Source: Pseudomonas sp. ML96
Lineage (GTDB): Bacteria; Pseudomonadota; Gammaproteobacteria; Pseudomonadales; Pseudomonadaceae
DNA length: 64,000 bases
Assembly (NCBI RefSeq): GCF_000761545.1
Contig: NZ_JPMY01000011.1
Location: 101,117 to 165,116, forward strand
Reading direction: 5' to 3'
The stretch's first letter is position 1. The number at the start of each line of letters is the position of its first letter. The position numbers were made by a program, and so were the translations under genes. The notes beneath the pieces are model-generated. The model made no database searches. It saw only the letters and a list, made by a program, of their open reading frames with translations, and had not been told where the DNA came from. Shown here piece by piece: positions 29,168 through 39,711 of the stretch.

Positions 29168-30138
29168 TGAGTATCGTCCTCGTGGCCCGCGAGCTGACCC
29201 GCCACTACGAAATCTCCCGAGGTCTGTTCAAGCCCAGTGCCCTGGTGCGCGCGCTCAACGGCGTGTCGTTCCAGTTGCAGGCCGGCAAGACCCTGGCGGT
29301 GGTCGGCGAGTCCGGCTGTGGCAAGTCGACCCTGGCCCGCGCCCTGACCCTGATCGAGCAGCCCAGCGCCGGCTCCCTGCAGATCGCCGGGCAGGAAGTC
29401 GCCACGGCCGACAAGGCCCAGCGCAAGCAGCTGCGCCGCGACGTGCAGATGGTGTTCCAGAACCCCTACGCCTCGCTCAACCCACGGCAGAAGGTAGGTG
29501 ACCAGCTGGCCGAGCCGCTGCTGATCAACACGCCGCTGTCGCGCGCCGAGCGCCGCGAGAAAGTGCAGGCGATGATGCAGCAGGTCGGCCTGCGTCCCGA
29601 GCACTACCAGCGCTACCCGCACATGTTCTCCGGCGGCCAGCGCCAGCGCATCGCCCTGGCCCGCGCCATGATGCTGCAGCCCAAGGTGCTGGTGGCGGAC
29701 GAGCCGACTTCGGCGCTGGACGTGTCGATCCAGGCCCAGGTGCTCAACCTGTTCATGGACCTGCAGGAGCAGTACGACACCGGCTATGTGTTCATCTCGC
29801 ACAACCTGGCGGTGGTGCGCCACGTGGCCGACGAGGTGTTGGTGATGTATCTCGGCCGCCCGGTGGAGATGGGCCCGGCCGAGGCGATCTACCAGCGGCC
29901 GCTGCACCCCTATACCCGCGCCCTGCTCTCGGCCACGCCGAGCATCCATCCGGACCCGGCCAGGCCGAAGCTGAAGATCGCCGGCGAGCCGCCCAATCCG
30001 CTCGAGCCGCCCAGCGGCTGCGCCTTCCACCAGCGCTGCCCGCATGCGACCGAGCGTTGCCGCGCGGAGGTACCGCAACTGCGCCTGCTCGACGCGCGCC
30101 AGGTGTCTTGCCACCACGCCGAGCAGATCGCCGGCTAG
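29167..30138 (+). CDS. dppF: Dipeptide ABC transporter ATPase DppF
   Basis: 323-residue ABC ATPase, partner of DppD. Walker A VGESGCGKSTLARAL, MVFQNPYASLNPRQ, signature FSGGQRQRIALARAMML, Walker B VLVADEPTSALDVS and switch His FISHNLAVV. C-terminal CAFHQRCPHATERC is the paired Cys motif of this subfamily. Last gene of the dpp operon; its end overlaps the convergent periplasmic binding protein gene by 4 bases. Confidence 0.95.
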   Translation: MSIVLVARELTRHYEISRGLFKPSALVRALNGVSFQLQAGKTLAVVGESGCGKSTLARALTLIEQPSAGSLQIAGQEVATADKAQRKQLRRDVQMVFQNPYASLNPRQKVGDQLAEPLLINTPLSRAERREKVQAMMQQVGLRPEHYQRYPHMFSGGQRQRIALARAMMLQPKVLVADEPTSALDVSIQAQVLNLFMDLQEQYDTGYVFISHNLAVVRHVADEVLVMYLGRPVEMGPAEAIYQRPLHPYTRALLSATPSIHPDPARPKLKIAGEPPNPLEPPSGCAFHQRCPHATERCRAEVPQLRLLDARQVSCHHAEQIAG

Positions 30139-31271
30139 CGCTCCACGGCCACCGGCACCGCGCGCCCACGCTCGATACGGGTGAGATAGACCGCGTCCGA
30201 GCCCTGGTGATCGTCGGGGCCAAAGCGCACAGGGAAGCCACCGACGTTGAGGTTCAGCGACTGCAGCGCCGTCACCAGACCGGAGCGGGTCGGTTGCGGC
30301 CCGGCCTTGCGCAATCCCTCGACCAGCACCGTGGCGGCAATATAGCCCTCCAGCGAGGCATAGCCGAGCGGGCCGCGCATGTCCTTCTGATAGGCACGCA
30401 CCAGCGCCAGCGAGGTGTCGTCGGGCGCCGGCACCACCTGCGAGATATACACACCGTCGGCCCAGGCGCCCGCCTCGGCGATCAGGCCCTCGGTACCGAC
30501 GAAGGAGACGCTGAAGAAGCGTGCCTGCATGCCTTGCGCATGGGCCTCGCGCAGCGCCCGCGCCAGCTGCCGGTAGGTGCCGACGAAGAAGATCGCCTCC
30601 GGCTCGGCCGCGCGCAGCTGGCGTACCGCATCCTCGACCTCCAGCGAGTTACGGCGAATGCGCGCCTCGCCATCCACCTGCAGGCCGCGCTCGTGCAGGG
30701 CTGCCGCCAGACCGCCCTTGACCGTCTCGCCGAAGGAGTCGTCCTGCATCAGCAGCGCCACGCGCTTGAGCTTCAGCTCTTCGGTCATGTGTTTGGCCAG
30801 CAGCTCGGCCTCGGCGAAGTAGGAGGCGCGCACGTTGAACACCCAGTGATGCAGCGGCGAGCGCAGCACCTCGGCGCCGGACAGGGGGAACAGATAAGGC
30901 ACGCCGGCGGCCTGGGCGATCGGCATCGCGGCGCGTGAGGTCGGCGTGCCGACGTAGCCGAACAGGGCGAAGATGTCGCGCGAGTCGATCAGCTCCTCGG
31001 TCAGCCGCGCGGTGCGCGAAGGCTCGTAGCCGTCGTCGCGCAGCACCAGGGTCAGGCGCCGGCCATGTACGCCACCGGCGGCATTGACCCGGGTGAAGTA
31101 AGCCTGCGCGCCGACGCGCATCTCCTGGCCCAGGCCGGATGCCAGCCCGCTCTGGGCATTGACCATGCCCAGCAGCAGCTCGTCAGCCTCGCCCCCTGCC
31201 TCGGCCCGCGCCTGGGCTCCGCCCAGCAACACAGCAGAAACAGCAACACAGCACACCAGCTGTCGCAGCAT
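30135..31271 (-). CDS. Branched-chain-amino-acid-type (Peripla_BP_6) substrate-binding protein
   Basis: 378-residue exported protein with signal peptide MLRQLVCCVAVSAVLLGGAQARA. The two-lobed type I periplasmic-binding fold is evident: GMVNAQSGLASGLGQEMRVGAQAYF, FALFGYVGTPTSRAAMPIAQ, VALLMQDDSFGETVKGGL and IFFVGTYRQLARALREAH. No permease or ATPase genes adjoin it, so it is an orphan binding protein or a sensor subunit. It follows pxpC by about 125 bases on the same strand and could belong to that operon. The start at 31271 is supported by GGAG seven bases upstream and the signal peptide. Confidence 0.85.
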   Translation of the reverse strand: MLRQLVCCVAVSAVLLGGAQARAEAGGEADELLLGMVNAQSGLASGLGQEMRVGAQAYFTRVNAAGGVHGRRLTLVLRDDGYEPSRTARLTEELIDSRDIFALFGYVGTPTSRAAMPIAQAAGVPYLFPLSGAEVLRSPLHHWVFNVRASYFAEAELLAKHMTEELKLKRVALLMQDDSFGETVKGGLAAALHERGLQVDGEARIRRNSLEVEDAVRQLRAAEPEAIFFVGTYRQLARALREAHAQGMQARFFSVSFVGTEGLIAEAGAWADGVYISQVVPAPDDTSLALVRAYQKDMRGPLGYASLEGYIAATVLVEGLRKAGPQPTRSGLVTALQSLNLNVGGFPVRFGPDDHQGSDAVYLTRIERGRAVPVAVER

Positions 31272-31395
31272 CGTCACGCTCCAGTCCCGATTCTTCTTGT
31301 TCGCAGTGCCGGCGCACACTCAGGCGCGCGGCAGGCGGGATGCATGTGGCCAGCTTAGCCGCATTGCTCGACGGGGACACCTGAACGCGTGCGTG

Positions 31396-32316
31396 TCAGG
31401 CTCTGAAGAAGCGATAGAACTCGCGCAGATCGGCCTGAGCATCGCTGATGCTGACCTGGATGAAACGCAGGCTCTGGTGCGCCGCGCACTGGGCCAGGCG
31501 CCACTGGTCCAGCGGATGCAGCCAGCCAAGCAGCGGGTAGCCGCCCATGGTCTGCCGGTCGGCCTGCAGGATGATCGGCTGGCCGTCCGGCGGCACCTGG
31601 ATCGCCCCACGGCTGACGCCCAGCGACCATTGCCGCGACGGCGGTGCCAGCGGCTCCCCAAGCAGGCGCGCGCCCATGCGGTCGGACTGCGGGCTGAGCT
31701 GCCAGCCCTGGGCGAAGAAGCTCTGTAGCTGTTCGGCGGCAAACTCCACCGCATCGCCGCCGGTGATCACCCGCAGCAGCGGCGTGGCCCGGTAGTCCGG
31801 GCGATAGGGCCAGGGCACGCTGGCGCCGCGCATTTCCGGAGCTGCCATGCATGGCAGCAGGTCGCCTGCGGCCAGGCGGCTGCCGCGTCCGTCCAGGCCG
31901 CCCAGTTCTTCGCGCACCTGGGTACTGACGCTGCCCAGCACTGCGGGCGCCGGGAAGCCGCCGACAGCCGCCAGGTACAGGCGTTGGCCACTGCGGGCGA
32001 AATCGATACGCAGGCGCTGGCCGGCACGCACGGCAAAGCGCGACCAGGCCGGCAGCGCCACATCATCCAGGCTCGCCTGCGCCTCGGCGCCGGTCAGCGC
32101 CAGGCAGGTGTCGACCTCGGCCAGCAGCTCCACGCCGCCCAGGGCGATCTCCAGCAGCGGCGTGCCCCAGGCATTGCCCAGCAGGCGATTGGCCCAGGCA
32201 GCCGCATGCATATCCTGCGCGCCGCTCGGCGACACACCCTGGTGCTGCCAACCATGCCGGCCGGCGTCCTGCAGCAGGCTCAGCGGCCCCGGTTTGAGTA
32301 CGCGCAGACCGCTCAC
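31396..32316 (-). CDS. pxpC: 5-oxoprolinase subunit C (PxpC/KipA)
   Basis: 306-residue biotin-dependent-carboxyltransferase-like protein of the KipA/PxpC family. It starts [24 protein letters not shown], with the family motif LQDxGRxGxxxxGVxxSGAxD, and includes SDRMGARLLGEPL and MGGYPLLGWL. With PxpA and PxpB it cleaves 5-oxoproline (pyroglutamate) to glutamate using ATP. It overlaps pxpB by 4 bases. Confidence 0.92.
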   Translation of the reverse strand: MSGLRVLKPGPLSLLQDAGRHGWQHQGVSPSGAQDMHAAAWANRLLGNAWGTPLLEIALGGVELLAEVDTCLALTGAEAQASLDDVALPAWSRFAVRAGQRLRIDFARSGQRLYLAAVGGFPAPAVLGSVSTQVREELGGLDGRGSRLAAGDLLPCMAAPEMRGASVPWPYRPDYRATPLLRVITGGDAVEFAAEQLQSFFAQGWQLSPQSDRMGARLLGEPLAPPSRQWSLGVSRGAIQVPPDGQPIILQADRQTMGGYPLLGWLHPLDQWRLAQCAAHQSLRFIQVSISDAQADLREFYRFFRA

Positions 32317-32987
32317 CGCGTGAGCTCCCGCCGGTAGGTCGCCTCATCGACAGGCACGAAACGCACCCGATCGCCCAGCGCCAGCGGGCACGGCGGCGTG
32401 CGCGTCGCCTCGAACAGGCGCCAGGGGCACAGGCCCAGCAGGTGCCAGCCACCAGGAGAGGCCTGTGGATAGATGGCGGTCTGCCGCTCGGCGATGGCCA
32501 GGCTGCCGGCCGGCACCTGGGTGCGCGGCGTGGCTCGGCGCGGCAGGGCCAGGCGCTCGTCCAGCTCACCCAGGTAGGCGAAGCCCGGTGCGAAGCCGAT
32601 GGCGCCGACGCGGTACTCGCGCCCGGCGTGCAGCTCGATCACCTGTGCAATGGTCAGGTTGCAGGCGCGCGCCACCTCGGCCAGGTCGTCACCGGCATAC
32701 CACAGCGGAATCTCGTGCAGCTGGCTGGCCGCCTGCGGCGCCGCAGCGTCCATCCAGGCCTCCAGCAGCGGCGCCAGGCGTTCGGCCAGTTGCAGGTGGT
32801 CGGTGCGCAGCAGGTCGTAGTGCAGCAGCAGGGTGTTCCAGGCCGGCACCAGGTCGAGCAGCAGCTCGCCAAGCTCGGCGCGAATGCGTGCGGCCAGGGC
32901 GGCGATGCGCAGCGGCAGCGCCTCGTCCGGACGCTCGGCCAGCACCAGCAGCAGCGCTTCGGCGCCGGCCGGCTCGAAGCGAATCAC
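32313..32987 (-). CDS. pxpB: 5-oxoprolinase subunit B (PxpB/KipI)
   Basis: 224-residue KipI-family cyclophilin-like protein. Family motifs: [14 protein letters not shown] near the start, [22 protein letters not shown] and [23 protein letters not shown]. Ends near [19 protein letters not shown] and [11 protein letters not shown]. Overlaps both neighbours by 4 bases (pxpA upstream, pxpC downstream), so the three subunits are translated together. Confidence 0.92.
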   Translation of the reverse strand: MIRFEPAGAEALLLVLAERPDEALPLRIAALAARIRAELGELLLDLVPAWNTLLLHYDLLRTDHLQLAERLAPLLEAWMDAAAPQAASQLHEIPLWYAGDDLAEVARACNLTIAQVIELHAGREYRVGAIGFAPGFAYLGELDERLALPRRATPRTQVPAGSLAIAERQTAIYPQASPGGWHLLGLCPWRLFEATRTPPCPLALGDRVRFVPVDEATYRRELTR

Positions 32988-33730
32988 AGAGCGTCCAGTT
33001 GGGCTCGCAGGCGCCGCAGCACGGCCAGCGATTCGGCGTTGTCGCCGTGCACGCAGAGGCTGTCGGCGCGCAGTTGCAGGGGCTTGCCGTCGAGGTCGGC
33101 GAACGGCTCACCGGCAGCGATGGCCAAGGCCTGAGCGAGGATGCGCTCAGGGTCATGATGCACCGCACCGGCCAGGCGGCGTGGCGCCAGCTGGCCATCG
33201 GCGAGGTAGGCACGGTCGGCGAAGGCCTCGAACAGCAGCGGCACGCCAGCCGCCTCGGCCAGGCGCCTCTCGCGGGCGTTGTCGGCCAGGGCCAGAACCA
33301 TCAGCGGCAATCCGGCCCGGTAGCTGGCGCAGGCGGCCAGCACCGCGACGAACAGCGCATCGTCACGCACCAGATCGTTGTACAGCGCGCCATGCGGTTT
33401 GACGTAGGCGAGTTCGGTGCCGGCGGCGCGGCAGAAGGCGTCCAGCGCGCCGAGCTGGTACAGCATCAGGGCCGTCACTTCCTCGGGGCTGCAATTCAGG
33501 TGGCGACGGCCGAAGCCCTGCAGGTCGGGATAGGACGGATGCGCACCGATGGCCACGCCGTGCTGCACGGCCAGGGCCACGCTGCGCTGCATGATCAGCG
33601 GGTCACCGGCGTGGAAGCCGCAGGCCAGGTTGGCCTGGTCCACCAGCGGCATGGCGTGTTCATCGTCGCCCATGCGCCAGGCACCGAAGCCCTCGCCCAT
33701 GTCGCAGTTGAGAAGGATGCGTGTATTCAT
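32984..33730 (-). CDS. pxpA: 5-oxoprolinase subunit A (PxpA, LamB/YcsF family)
   Basis: 248-residue LamB/YcsF protein, the hydrolase-like subunit of prokaryotic 5-oxoprolinase. N-terminus [23 protein letters not shown] and [13 protein letters not shown] contain the conserved Asp/His residues; [15 protein letters not shown] and [15 protein letters not shown] are further signatures. First gene of pxpABC. Detoxifies pyroglutamate, which forms spontaneously from glutamine and at protein N-termini. Confidence 0.93.
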   Translation of the reverse strand: MNTRILLNCDMGEGFGAWRMGDDEHAMPLVDQANLACGFHAGDPLIMQRSVALAVQHGVAIGAHPSYPDLQGFGRRHLNCSPEEVTALMLYQLGALDAFCRAAGTELAYVKPHGALYNDLVRDDALFVAVLAACASYRAGLPLMVLALADNARERRLAEAAGVPLLFEAFADRAYLADGQLAPRRLAGAVHHDPERILAQALAIAAGEPFADLDGKPLQLRADSLCVHGDNAESLAVLRRLRAQLDAL

Positions 33731-33768
33731 GCCGGCAGCTTAAGGCCGCCCCGCGCATTGGAAAAGAC

Positions 33769-33790
33769 GAAAGGGGCCGCAGCCCCTTTC
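33769..33790 (-). terminator. Intrinsic terminator of the PepSY flavoprotein gene
   Basis: GAAAGGGGC (33769-33777) and GCCCCTTTC (33782-33790) form a 9-base stem with a CGCA loop. On the minus strand it is followed by GTCTTTTCC. It lies between the flavoprotein stop and the pxpA start. Confidence 0.75.
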
Positions 33791-33811
33791 TCTCAACCAC
33801 CATGCCGACAC

Positions 33812-36352
33812 TCAGTACACGTCGCGGCGATAGCGCCCTTCTTCCACCAGCGTCTGTACCGCGTCGGCGCCGAGCAGATCGTGCAGCACCGCATCGACGC
33901 CGCCGGCCATGCCCTCCAGGCTACCGCAGACGTAGAGCGCGGCGCCGTCGTCCAGCCAGCGGCGCAGCTCCTCGGCCTGCTGGCGCAGCAGGTCCTGCAC
34001 GTAGACCTTCTCCTGCTGGTCGCGCGAGAAGGCCAGGTCCAGGCGCTGCAGCTCGCCGCTGGCCAGCGCGGCATCCAGCTCGGCGCCGCAGTAGTAGTCA
34101 TGCGCGCGGTTGCGCTCGCCGAACAGCAGCCAGTTGCGCGTCAGCCCGGCCACGCGGCGCGCGCGCAGCAACGCGCGCAGGCCAGCCAGGCCGGTACCGT
34201 TGCCGATCAGGATCAGCGGACGTTCGTCCTCGGGCAGGTGGAAACTGCCATTGCTGCGCAGGCGCGCCTGCAGCGCAGCGCCCACGCGCAGGTATTCGGT
34301 CAGCCAGCCGGAGCCCAGGCCCAGTTCGCCATCGCTGCGCCGTTCCTGACGGACGATCAGCTCCAGCACGCCATCGCTGGCCAGCGAGGCGATGGAGTAT
34401 TCGCGCGAACCCAGCGGCGCCAGCGCCTCGACCAGTGCCTGCGCATGCAGGCCGACCAGATGGGCGAAGCTGTCCGGCAGCAGGCGCTCGCACAGCGCCT
34501 CGGCCAGGCTCAGCTGGCGGCCAGCCAGATCGACCGGCTGGGCGCCGTCGAGGTGATGCTGGGCCAGCCAGGCCTCGACCCGAGCACGCGGATGGCGCGG
34601 CAGGATTTCCAGAATGTCGCCGGCCAGCCAGCTCTGCCCGGCCGGCGGCTGCAGGCCGATCAGGTAGGTCGGCGCGCCCTGGCTGCCAGGGTTGAGCTGC
34701 GTGCGCCGGCTCAGGGTCCAGGCGCTCCACGGCGTTTCGCTGAAGGCCAGCGGCGCAGCGCCGGTCAGCGCGCCGAGCTGCTGCTGCCAGTGCTGCAGGG
34801 CCAGGCGGTCGTCGCCGTCGACCTCCACCGCGTCGAACAGGCTGCGCGCACCCTGACGACCGAGCCAGTCGTTGAGGCGGCGGGCGAAGCCGCAGAAGTG
34901 CTGGTACTGCCGATCACCCAGGGCCAGCACCGCGTAGCTCAGCTGCTCCAGCGCCAGGCTGCCACCGAGCAGTTTGCGTTCGAAGCCACGGGCGCTGTCC
35001 GGTGCCTCGCCGTCGCCGAAGGTACTGACCACGAACAGCGCGCGCTTGGCCTCGCCCAGATTGTCTTCATTCAGGCGCGCCAGCGGCTCCACCCGTACCG
35101 GCAGGCCAGCGGCCTGCAGTTGCCCGGCGGTCTGCCAGGCCAGTTGCTCGGCGAAGCCGCTCTGGCTGGCGAAGCCGATCAGCCAGGGCTCGCCCTCGCC
35201 CACCGCACCGGTGCTCAAGCGCGCGGCCTGTACCGCCTTCTTCTTGCGTCGGCGGTCGAGGTAGAGCAGCCAGCCAGTGATGAAGAACAGCGGCATGGCG
35301 GCGCTGGCCAGCATCATCAGGATGCGTCCGGTCAGGCCGAAGTATTCGCCGACGTGCAAGGCGTAGACGCTGGCCAGCAGCTGCGCCTTGAAGCTCAGGT
35401 CGTCGTAAAGCTGGTGCTGGCTGACCGCGCCGGTCTTCAGGTCGATCTGCAGCTGGTTGAAGGCGCGCACATGCTCGGCGCCTTCGCGCAGATAGGCCAC
35501 CGAGCCCGGCTGGCCATCGACCGGTGGCAGGCGCAGGCTCCAGGCCACCATGTTCGGGCCGGCGGCCTGCTGCAGACCGTTCCACACGGCCGTGTAATCG
35601 ACCTGCGGCGGCGGACCGGAGGGCTCGCCACGGCCGCCAGGACCACGGCCCTCGCCACGCTTGTGCTGCTGCGCGGCCGGCGCGTCGGAGAGCAGGCGGT
35701 TGAGGCCTTCGCGATACCAGTCGTAGGACCAGAACAGCCCGGTCAGGGCCACGCACAGGTAGAACAGCAACGCCCAGGTACCGGCCACCGCGTGCAGGTC
35801 CCAGTTGAAGCTGCGGCCCTTCTTGGCCCAGTCGAAGGTCAGCCAGGCACGCCAGCTGGCAGCCTGGCGCGGCCAGCGCAGGTAGATGCCGGACAGGCAG
35901 AAGAAGATCAGCGCCAGGGTGCTGGCCCCGGTCAGCTGGCCGCCGAAGTCGCCCATCGCCAGCCAGCGGTGCAGTTGCAGGACGAACTGGAAGAAGCCCT
36001 GGCCGGTCGGCTCGCCGAGCAGCTCGCCGGTGTAGGGGTCGAAGTAGCGTATCGGCCCGCGCCGCTCGCCCGGCGGCGGGGTGAGGAATACCAGCGCGGC
36101 ATCGTCGCCCCGTGCATCCACCCACAGGCGGGTGACCTTGTCAGAGGTGGCCGCCTCGATCTTCGCCACCAGCTCGGCCGGCGCCAGCATGCCCTCCTCG
36201 CGCACCTGCACGCGCAGGGTGTCCGGGTTGAGCGCGCGCATGATCTCGCCCTCGAAGCTGTACAGCGCGCCGGTGATACCCATGATGGACAGCACCAGGC
36301 CGGCGGTGATGCCGAAGAACCAGTGCAGCTGGAAAAGCGTTTTTTTGAACAC
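33812..36352 (-). CDS. piuB: PepSY-domain/sulfite-reductase-like flavoprotein (siderophore-iron reductase candidate)
   Basis: 846-residue membrane flavoprotein. The N-terminal half is a PepSY_TM module with four helices ([77 protein letters not shown]). It continues with a flavodoxin domain ([16 protein letters not shown]), an FAD domain with SREYSIAS, and an NADPH domain ([30 protein letters not shown]). It probably moves electrons from NADPH across the inner membrane to reduce periplasmic ferric siderophore. Start GTG 36352 follows AGGAC. It adjoins piuA; the symbol rests on synteny. Confidence 0.85.
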   Translation of the reverse strand: MFKKTLFQLHWFFGITAGLVLSIMGITGALYSFEGEIMRALNPDTLRVQVREEGMLAPAELVAKIEAATSDKVTRLWVDARGDDAALVFLTPPPGERRGPIRYFDPYTGELLGEPTGQGFFQFVLQLHRWLAMGDFGGQLTGASTLALIFFCLSGIYLRWPRQAASWRAWLTFDWAKKGRSFNWDLHAVAGTWALLFYLCVALTGLFWSYDWYREGLNRLLSDAPAAQQHKRGEGRGPGGRGEPSGPPPQVDYTAVWNGLQQAAGPNMVAWSLRLPPVDGQPGSVAYLREGAEHVRAFNQLQIDLKTGAVSQHQLYDDLSFKAQLLASVYALHVGEYFGLTGRILMMLASAAMPLFFITGWLLYLDRRRKKKAVQAARLSTGAVGEGEPWLIGFASQSGFAEQLAWQTAGQLQAAGLPVRVEPLARLNEDNLGEAKRALFVVSTFGDGEAPDSARGFERKLLGGSLALEQLSYAVLALGDRQYQHFCGFARRLNDWLGRQGARSLFDAVEVDGDDRLALQHWQQQLGALTGAAPLAFSETPWSAWTLSRRTQLNPGSQGAPTYLIGLQPPAGQSWLAGDILEILPRHPRARVEAWLAQHHLDGAQPVDLAGRQLSLAEALCERLLPDSFAHLVGLHAQALVEALAPLGSREYSIASLASDGVLELIVRQERRSDGELGLGSGWLTEYLRVGAALQARLRSNGSFHLPEDERPLILIGNGTGLAGLRALLRARRVAGLTRNWLLFGERNRAHDYYCGAELDAALASGELQRLDLAFSRDQQEKVYVQDLLRQQAEELRRWLDDGAALYVCGSLEGMAGGVDAVLHDLLGADAVQTLVEEGRYRRDVY

Positions 36353-36461
36353 GTGCGAGAGTCCTGAACTTGAAGCCACCAAGGTGCAGCGATCTTAATT
36401 GAGAACGACTTCCAGAAAGCTGGCTTTACGCTTTCCTTACCTGCTGAAAGCACTTGCTGGA

Positions 36462-36498
36462 AACACAAAGACCCCACCCGAATCGACCGGGCGGGGCC
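36462..36498 (-). terminator. Intrinsic terminator of piuA
   Basis: GACCCCACCCG (36470-36480) pairs with CGGGCGGGGCC (36488-36498) through G-C and two G-U pairs. On the minus strand the stem is followed by TTTGTGTTT. It lies directly after the piuA stop. Confidence 0.7.
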
Positions 36499-36513
36499 TG
36501 CAATCACTTCAGA

Positions 36514-38835
36514 TCAGAAGTGGAAGTTGGTGCTCAGCAGGGCGGTACGGCCGGCAGCCTGGTTGGCAAAGTGGGCGGAATACGCTTTGTCGTAATAGAC
36601 CTCGTCGGTGAGGTTCTGCACGTTCAACTGCAGGTCGAGGTTCTTGCTCAGCTTGTAGGCCGCCATCGCGTCGTAGCGCCAGTAGGACGGCACGTACACC
36701 GAGTTGTTGTTGTCGCCGAACACATCGTCCACGTAGAAGGCGCCACCACCGATGGTCAGCTGCGGCAACACCTGATAGGTGGTCCACAGGCTGAAACTGT
36801 TCTTCGGCGTATTGGGCATCTCGTTACCCTTGGCCGCATTCACGATGCTAGTCACGACACCGCTACGGTTACCGACAGCACCTGGATCAACCAGCTCGCT
36901 GTCCAGATAGCTGTAGCCAGCGAACACCTGCCACTTGTCAGTGATCTTGCCACTAGCAGTCAGCTCGATGCCGTCGACACGGGTCTTGCCGGCGTTCTCG
37001 TAGGTGTAGTTGCTCACCAGAACCCGAGTGTTTTCCTTCTCGGTACGGAAGATTGCAGCGGTCAGCGACAGGCGCTCATCCAGCAGATCCCACTTGGTAC
37101 CCAGCTCATAGTTGGTGGTCTCTTCCGGCTCCAGATCACTGACGATGCTGGTCGGCGTGCCACTGGAGGTCGGCAAGCTGTTGCCTTCGTTACCCTCACC
37201 CAGCATGGCTCCCGGCGGGGTCGCAGAGGTGGCGTAGGAAGCATAGACACTGCCGTTGCTGGCCGGCTTCCACACCACACCCACCTGGTAATTGACGAAC
37301 TCGGAGGTGTCAGAAGCCTTGAAGGTGGTAGCACCCGAGGCCGCCTTGGTCTTGGAATCGGTCTGGAAGTTGTCGTAGCGCAGGCCCAGATTGAGGATCC
37401 ATTGCGGGTCCAGTTCGATGCTGTCGAAGGCATAGAGAGCACGGGTATCACCGGTGGTCACGGTGCCCGCGTAGTTGCGCGCGATGCTGCCAGCCCATGG
37501 ATCATCCGGATTGGGGTTGCTCAGCGAAGTACAGTTGTAGCCACTACCTATGCCGACAGTGCCTGAGTTACAGGTTGTGGTGACCGGTACGGTACTCGGG
37601 GTGGTGTCGGTATTCACCGTGTAGCTACTGCGGTCCGATTCCTCGCGAGAGAGTTCGATACCGGTGGAGAAGTTGTTCTTGAAACCGGCCAGTTGGAACT
37701 CGCCGAACAGGTCCGTCTGGTTGGTGGTAGTGGTGGTGTTCGCTACACGACTGTTGGCCCGGCGCCATACGGTGCCATTGCGCACGTTGCCCTGGCTGTC
37801 ATCCGGTTGAGTAAGGATGTAGTCCTGCATGCTGTTGCCGTGACGCAGGGTATTTTTGATCGTCAGCGCGTCGTTCAGGTCGTGCTCGATGGCAATGGTC
37901 GCGATGTCAGTGCGGGTCTTGCGGAAGTCGCGACTGGTCAGACCGTAGAAGTTGCTGCTGTCGCCACCGTCGACGGGTTTATCCGGGCTTGCTGCAGTGT
38001 GGGTGGTACCCACCGAGTAGCCATACGGCATACCTGAGTCCGGCAGGTCATCGCTTTCCATGTGATAGAAGTCGAGATTCAGTCGGGTGTCGGTGCCCAG
38101 GCCGAAGGCCAGCGACGGAGCGATGCCCCAGCGGTCGTAGTTAACCTTATCGCGCCCAGCCACATTGCTCTCGTGGCTCATCAGGTTGAGACGGCCTGCA
38201 GCGGTCTCGGTGAACTGATAGTTGCCGTCCAGGGTGTAGCGCTGGGTCTGGTCAGAGCCCCAGGTGAAACCGCCGTCGAAGGAGTTGCCCTGATGGGCTT
38301 TCTTGGTCACCAGATTGAGGCTACCACCCGCCGAGCCACGGCCACCGAAAGACGAGTTCGGCCCCTTGCTCACCTCGATGGACTCGATAGCGAAGATCTC
38401 GCGAGTCTGAGCGCCGGTATCACGCACACCATCCAGGTAGGTATCGGCCTGGGCATCGAAGCCGCGAATGAACGGGCGGTCCCCCTGAGGGTTACCACCC
38501 TCGCCGGCACCCATGGTGATTCCTGGAACGGTGCGCAGCGCATCCTGCAGGGAGAGAGCCGCGGTGTCCTTGATCACCTGCTGCGGCACTACGGTGACCG
38601 AGCGAGGAGTGTCGATCAGTGGCGCGGTGTACTTCGGAGACTCGGCGCGCTGAACCTGATAGTTCTCCTCGCCATCCGCTTCATCGACCACATTGGTGGC
38701 CTCCAGCTCAACCGTACTCCGGGTATTTGCTGGAGCTTCTGCAGCATGCACAGCCGATGAAGTGGCCATGGCCATACCAACTGCAGTCACCAGCAGACGT
38801 GGTGCGCTGATCGGATCCAGTGTCGAAGCGGACAT
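36514..38835 (-). CDS. piuA: TonB-dependent siderophore receptor, PiuA/Fiu type
   Basis: 773-residue outer-membrane receptor. A signal-like stretch ([22 protein letters not shown]) ends near residue 40. The plug domain includes [41 protein letters not shown] and [22 protein letters not shown]. The 22-strand barrel ends in the aromatic C-terminus LLSTNFHF. Fiu/PiuA proteins take up catechol-siderophore complexes and siderophore-like antibiotics. Start ATG 38835 follows GGAGGG. Between a reductase gene and the divergent piuC dioxygenase, matching the PA4513-4515 arrangement. Confidence 0.92.
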   Translation of the reverse strand: MSASTLDPISAPRLLVTAVGMAMATSSAVHAAEAPANTRSTVELEATNVVDEADGEENYQVQRAESPKYTAPLIDTPRSVTVVPQQVIKDTAALSLQDALRTVPGITMGAGEGGNPQGDRPFIRGFDAQADTYLDGVRDTGAQTREIFAIESIEVSKGPNSSFGGRGSAGGSLNLVTKKAHQGNSFDGGFTWGSDQTQRYTLDGNYQFTETAAGRLNLMSHESNVAGRDKVNYDRWGIAPSLAFGLGTDTRLNLDFYHMESDDLPDSGMPYGYSVGTTHTAASPDKPVDGGDSSNFYGLTSRDFRKTRTDIATIAIEHDLNDALTIKNTLRHGNSMQDYILTQPDDSQGNVRNGTVWRRANSRVANTTTTTNQTDLFGEFQLAGFKNNFSTGIELSREESDRSSYTVNTDTTPSTVPVTTTCNSGTVGIGSGYNCTSLSNPNPDDPWAGSIARNYAGTVTTGDTRALYAFDSIELDPQWILNLGLRYDNFQTDSKTKAASGATTFKASDTSEFVNYQVGVVWKPASNGSVYASYATSATPPGAMLGEGNEGNSLPTSSGTPTSIVSDLEPEETTNYELGTKWDLLDERLSLTAAIFRTEKENTRVLVSNYTYENAGKTRVDGIELTASGKITDKWQVFAGYSYLDSELVDPGAVGNRSGVVTSIVNAAKGNEMPNTPKNSFSLWTTYQVLPQLTIGGGAFYVDDVFGDNNNSVYVPSYWRYDAMAAYKLSKNLDLQLNVQNLTDEVYYDKAYSAHFANQAAGRTALLSTNFHF

Positions 38836-38894
38836 CGTGTTCCCTCCCCAGGGAAATTGAAGGCCGCGAAATGTAACTGGATGCGACAGCATCA

Positions 38895-38917
38895 GCAATT
38901 GAGATTCATTGGCATTC
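38895..38917. promoter_or_regulatory. Possible second Fur-like site upstream of piuA
   Basis: The stretch starting AATTGAGATTCATTGGCATT contains hexamers loosely like the Fur box (GAGATT, CATT repeats) and lies about 60-80 bases upstream of the piuA start. The match is weak and is offered only because the divergent promoters in this gap should both be iron-regulated. Confidence 0.3.
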
Positions 38918-38980
38918 GAGGTTATTTACAGAATTTACGCCTCTCTCCCGAGGACATTGATCTTGGGCTAACCACACATC

Positions 38981-39001
38981 GAATGAGATACAATATCATT
39001 C
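38981..39001. promoter_or_regulatory. Fur-box-like palindrome between piuA and piuC
   Basis: GAATGAGAT (38981-38989) and ATATCATTC (38993-39001) are inverted copies, close to the 19-bp Fur consensus built of GATAAT hexamers. It is centred about 37 bases before the piuC start and about 156 bases before the piuA start, so Fur could repress piuC directly and possibly both genes. Confidence 0.7.
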
Positions 39002-39027
39002 GCTCTTTCCCGTCGATTGGTTCCGTT

Positions 39028-39708
39028 ATGCTCCTGCACATCCCCCAGGTTTTCTCCCGTGATGAAGTCCTGCGTATCCGCACAGCCCTGGAAGCGGCGA
39101 AATGGCTCGACGGGCGCATCACCGCGGGTTACCAATCGGCACGCGCCAAGCACAACCAGCAGTTGGCCGAGGATGATCCGCTGGCCAGAGAGGTTGCCGA
39201 AGCCATGCTGCAGCGCCTCTGGCAACACCCGCTGTTCATGTCAGCCGCGCTGCCACACAAGGTCTTCCCGCCGCTATTCAACCGCTACTGCGCGGGAGGC
39301 TCGTTCGACTTCCACATCGACAATGCCATCCGCCAGGCCAAAGGCAGTCTGGAGCGAGTGCGCACCGACCTGTCCTCGACCCTGTTCTTCAGTGACCCCG
39401 ACGACTATGACGGCGGCGAATTGGTGATTCAGGACACCTACGGCACCCAGCGGGTCAAGTTCGCCGCAGGCGACTTGGTGCTCTACCCAGCAACCAGCCT
39501 GCACAAGGTCGAGCCGGTAACCCGGGGCGAGCGTCTTGCCTCGTTTTTCTGGACGCAGAGCCTGGTGCGTGACGATGGCCAGCGCACATTGTTGTTCGAA
39601 ATGGATCAGGCCATTCAGCAGCTCACCCGCGATATTCCCGACCACCCCGCGCTGATTCAGCTCACTGGCAACTATCACAATCTGCTGCGCCGCTGGGCCG
39701 AGGTGTGA
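39028..39708 (+). CDS. piuC: PiuC-type Fe(II)/2-oxoglutarate-dependent hydroxylase
   Basis: 226-residue dioxygenase of the PiuC/PKHD family. Iron ligands are visible as HIDNAI (His-x-Asp) in [10 protein letters not shown] (about residues 95-104) and His in [10 protein letters not shown], with the 2-oxoglutarate Arg in [12 protein letters not shown]-terminus [18 protein letters not shown] is typical. Start 39028 is chosen to fit the family; an in-frame upstream start at 38857 would overlap the Fur-like site. Partner gene of the divergent piuA in many Pseudomonas; its substrate is unproven. Confidence 0.92.
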   Translation: MLLHIPQVFSRDEVLRIRTALEAAKWLDGRITAGYQSARAKHNQQLAEDDPLAREVAEAMLQRLWQHPLFMSAALPHKVFPPLFNRYCAGGSFDFHIDNAIRQAKGSLERVRTDLSSTLFFSDPDDYDGGELVIQDTYGTQRVKFAAGDLVLYPATSLHKVEPVTRGERLASFFWTQSLVRDDGQRTLLFEMDQAIQQLTRDIPDHPALIQLTGNYHNLLRRWAEV

Positions 39709-39711
39709 CTG

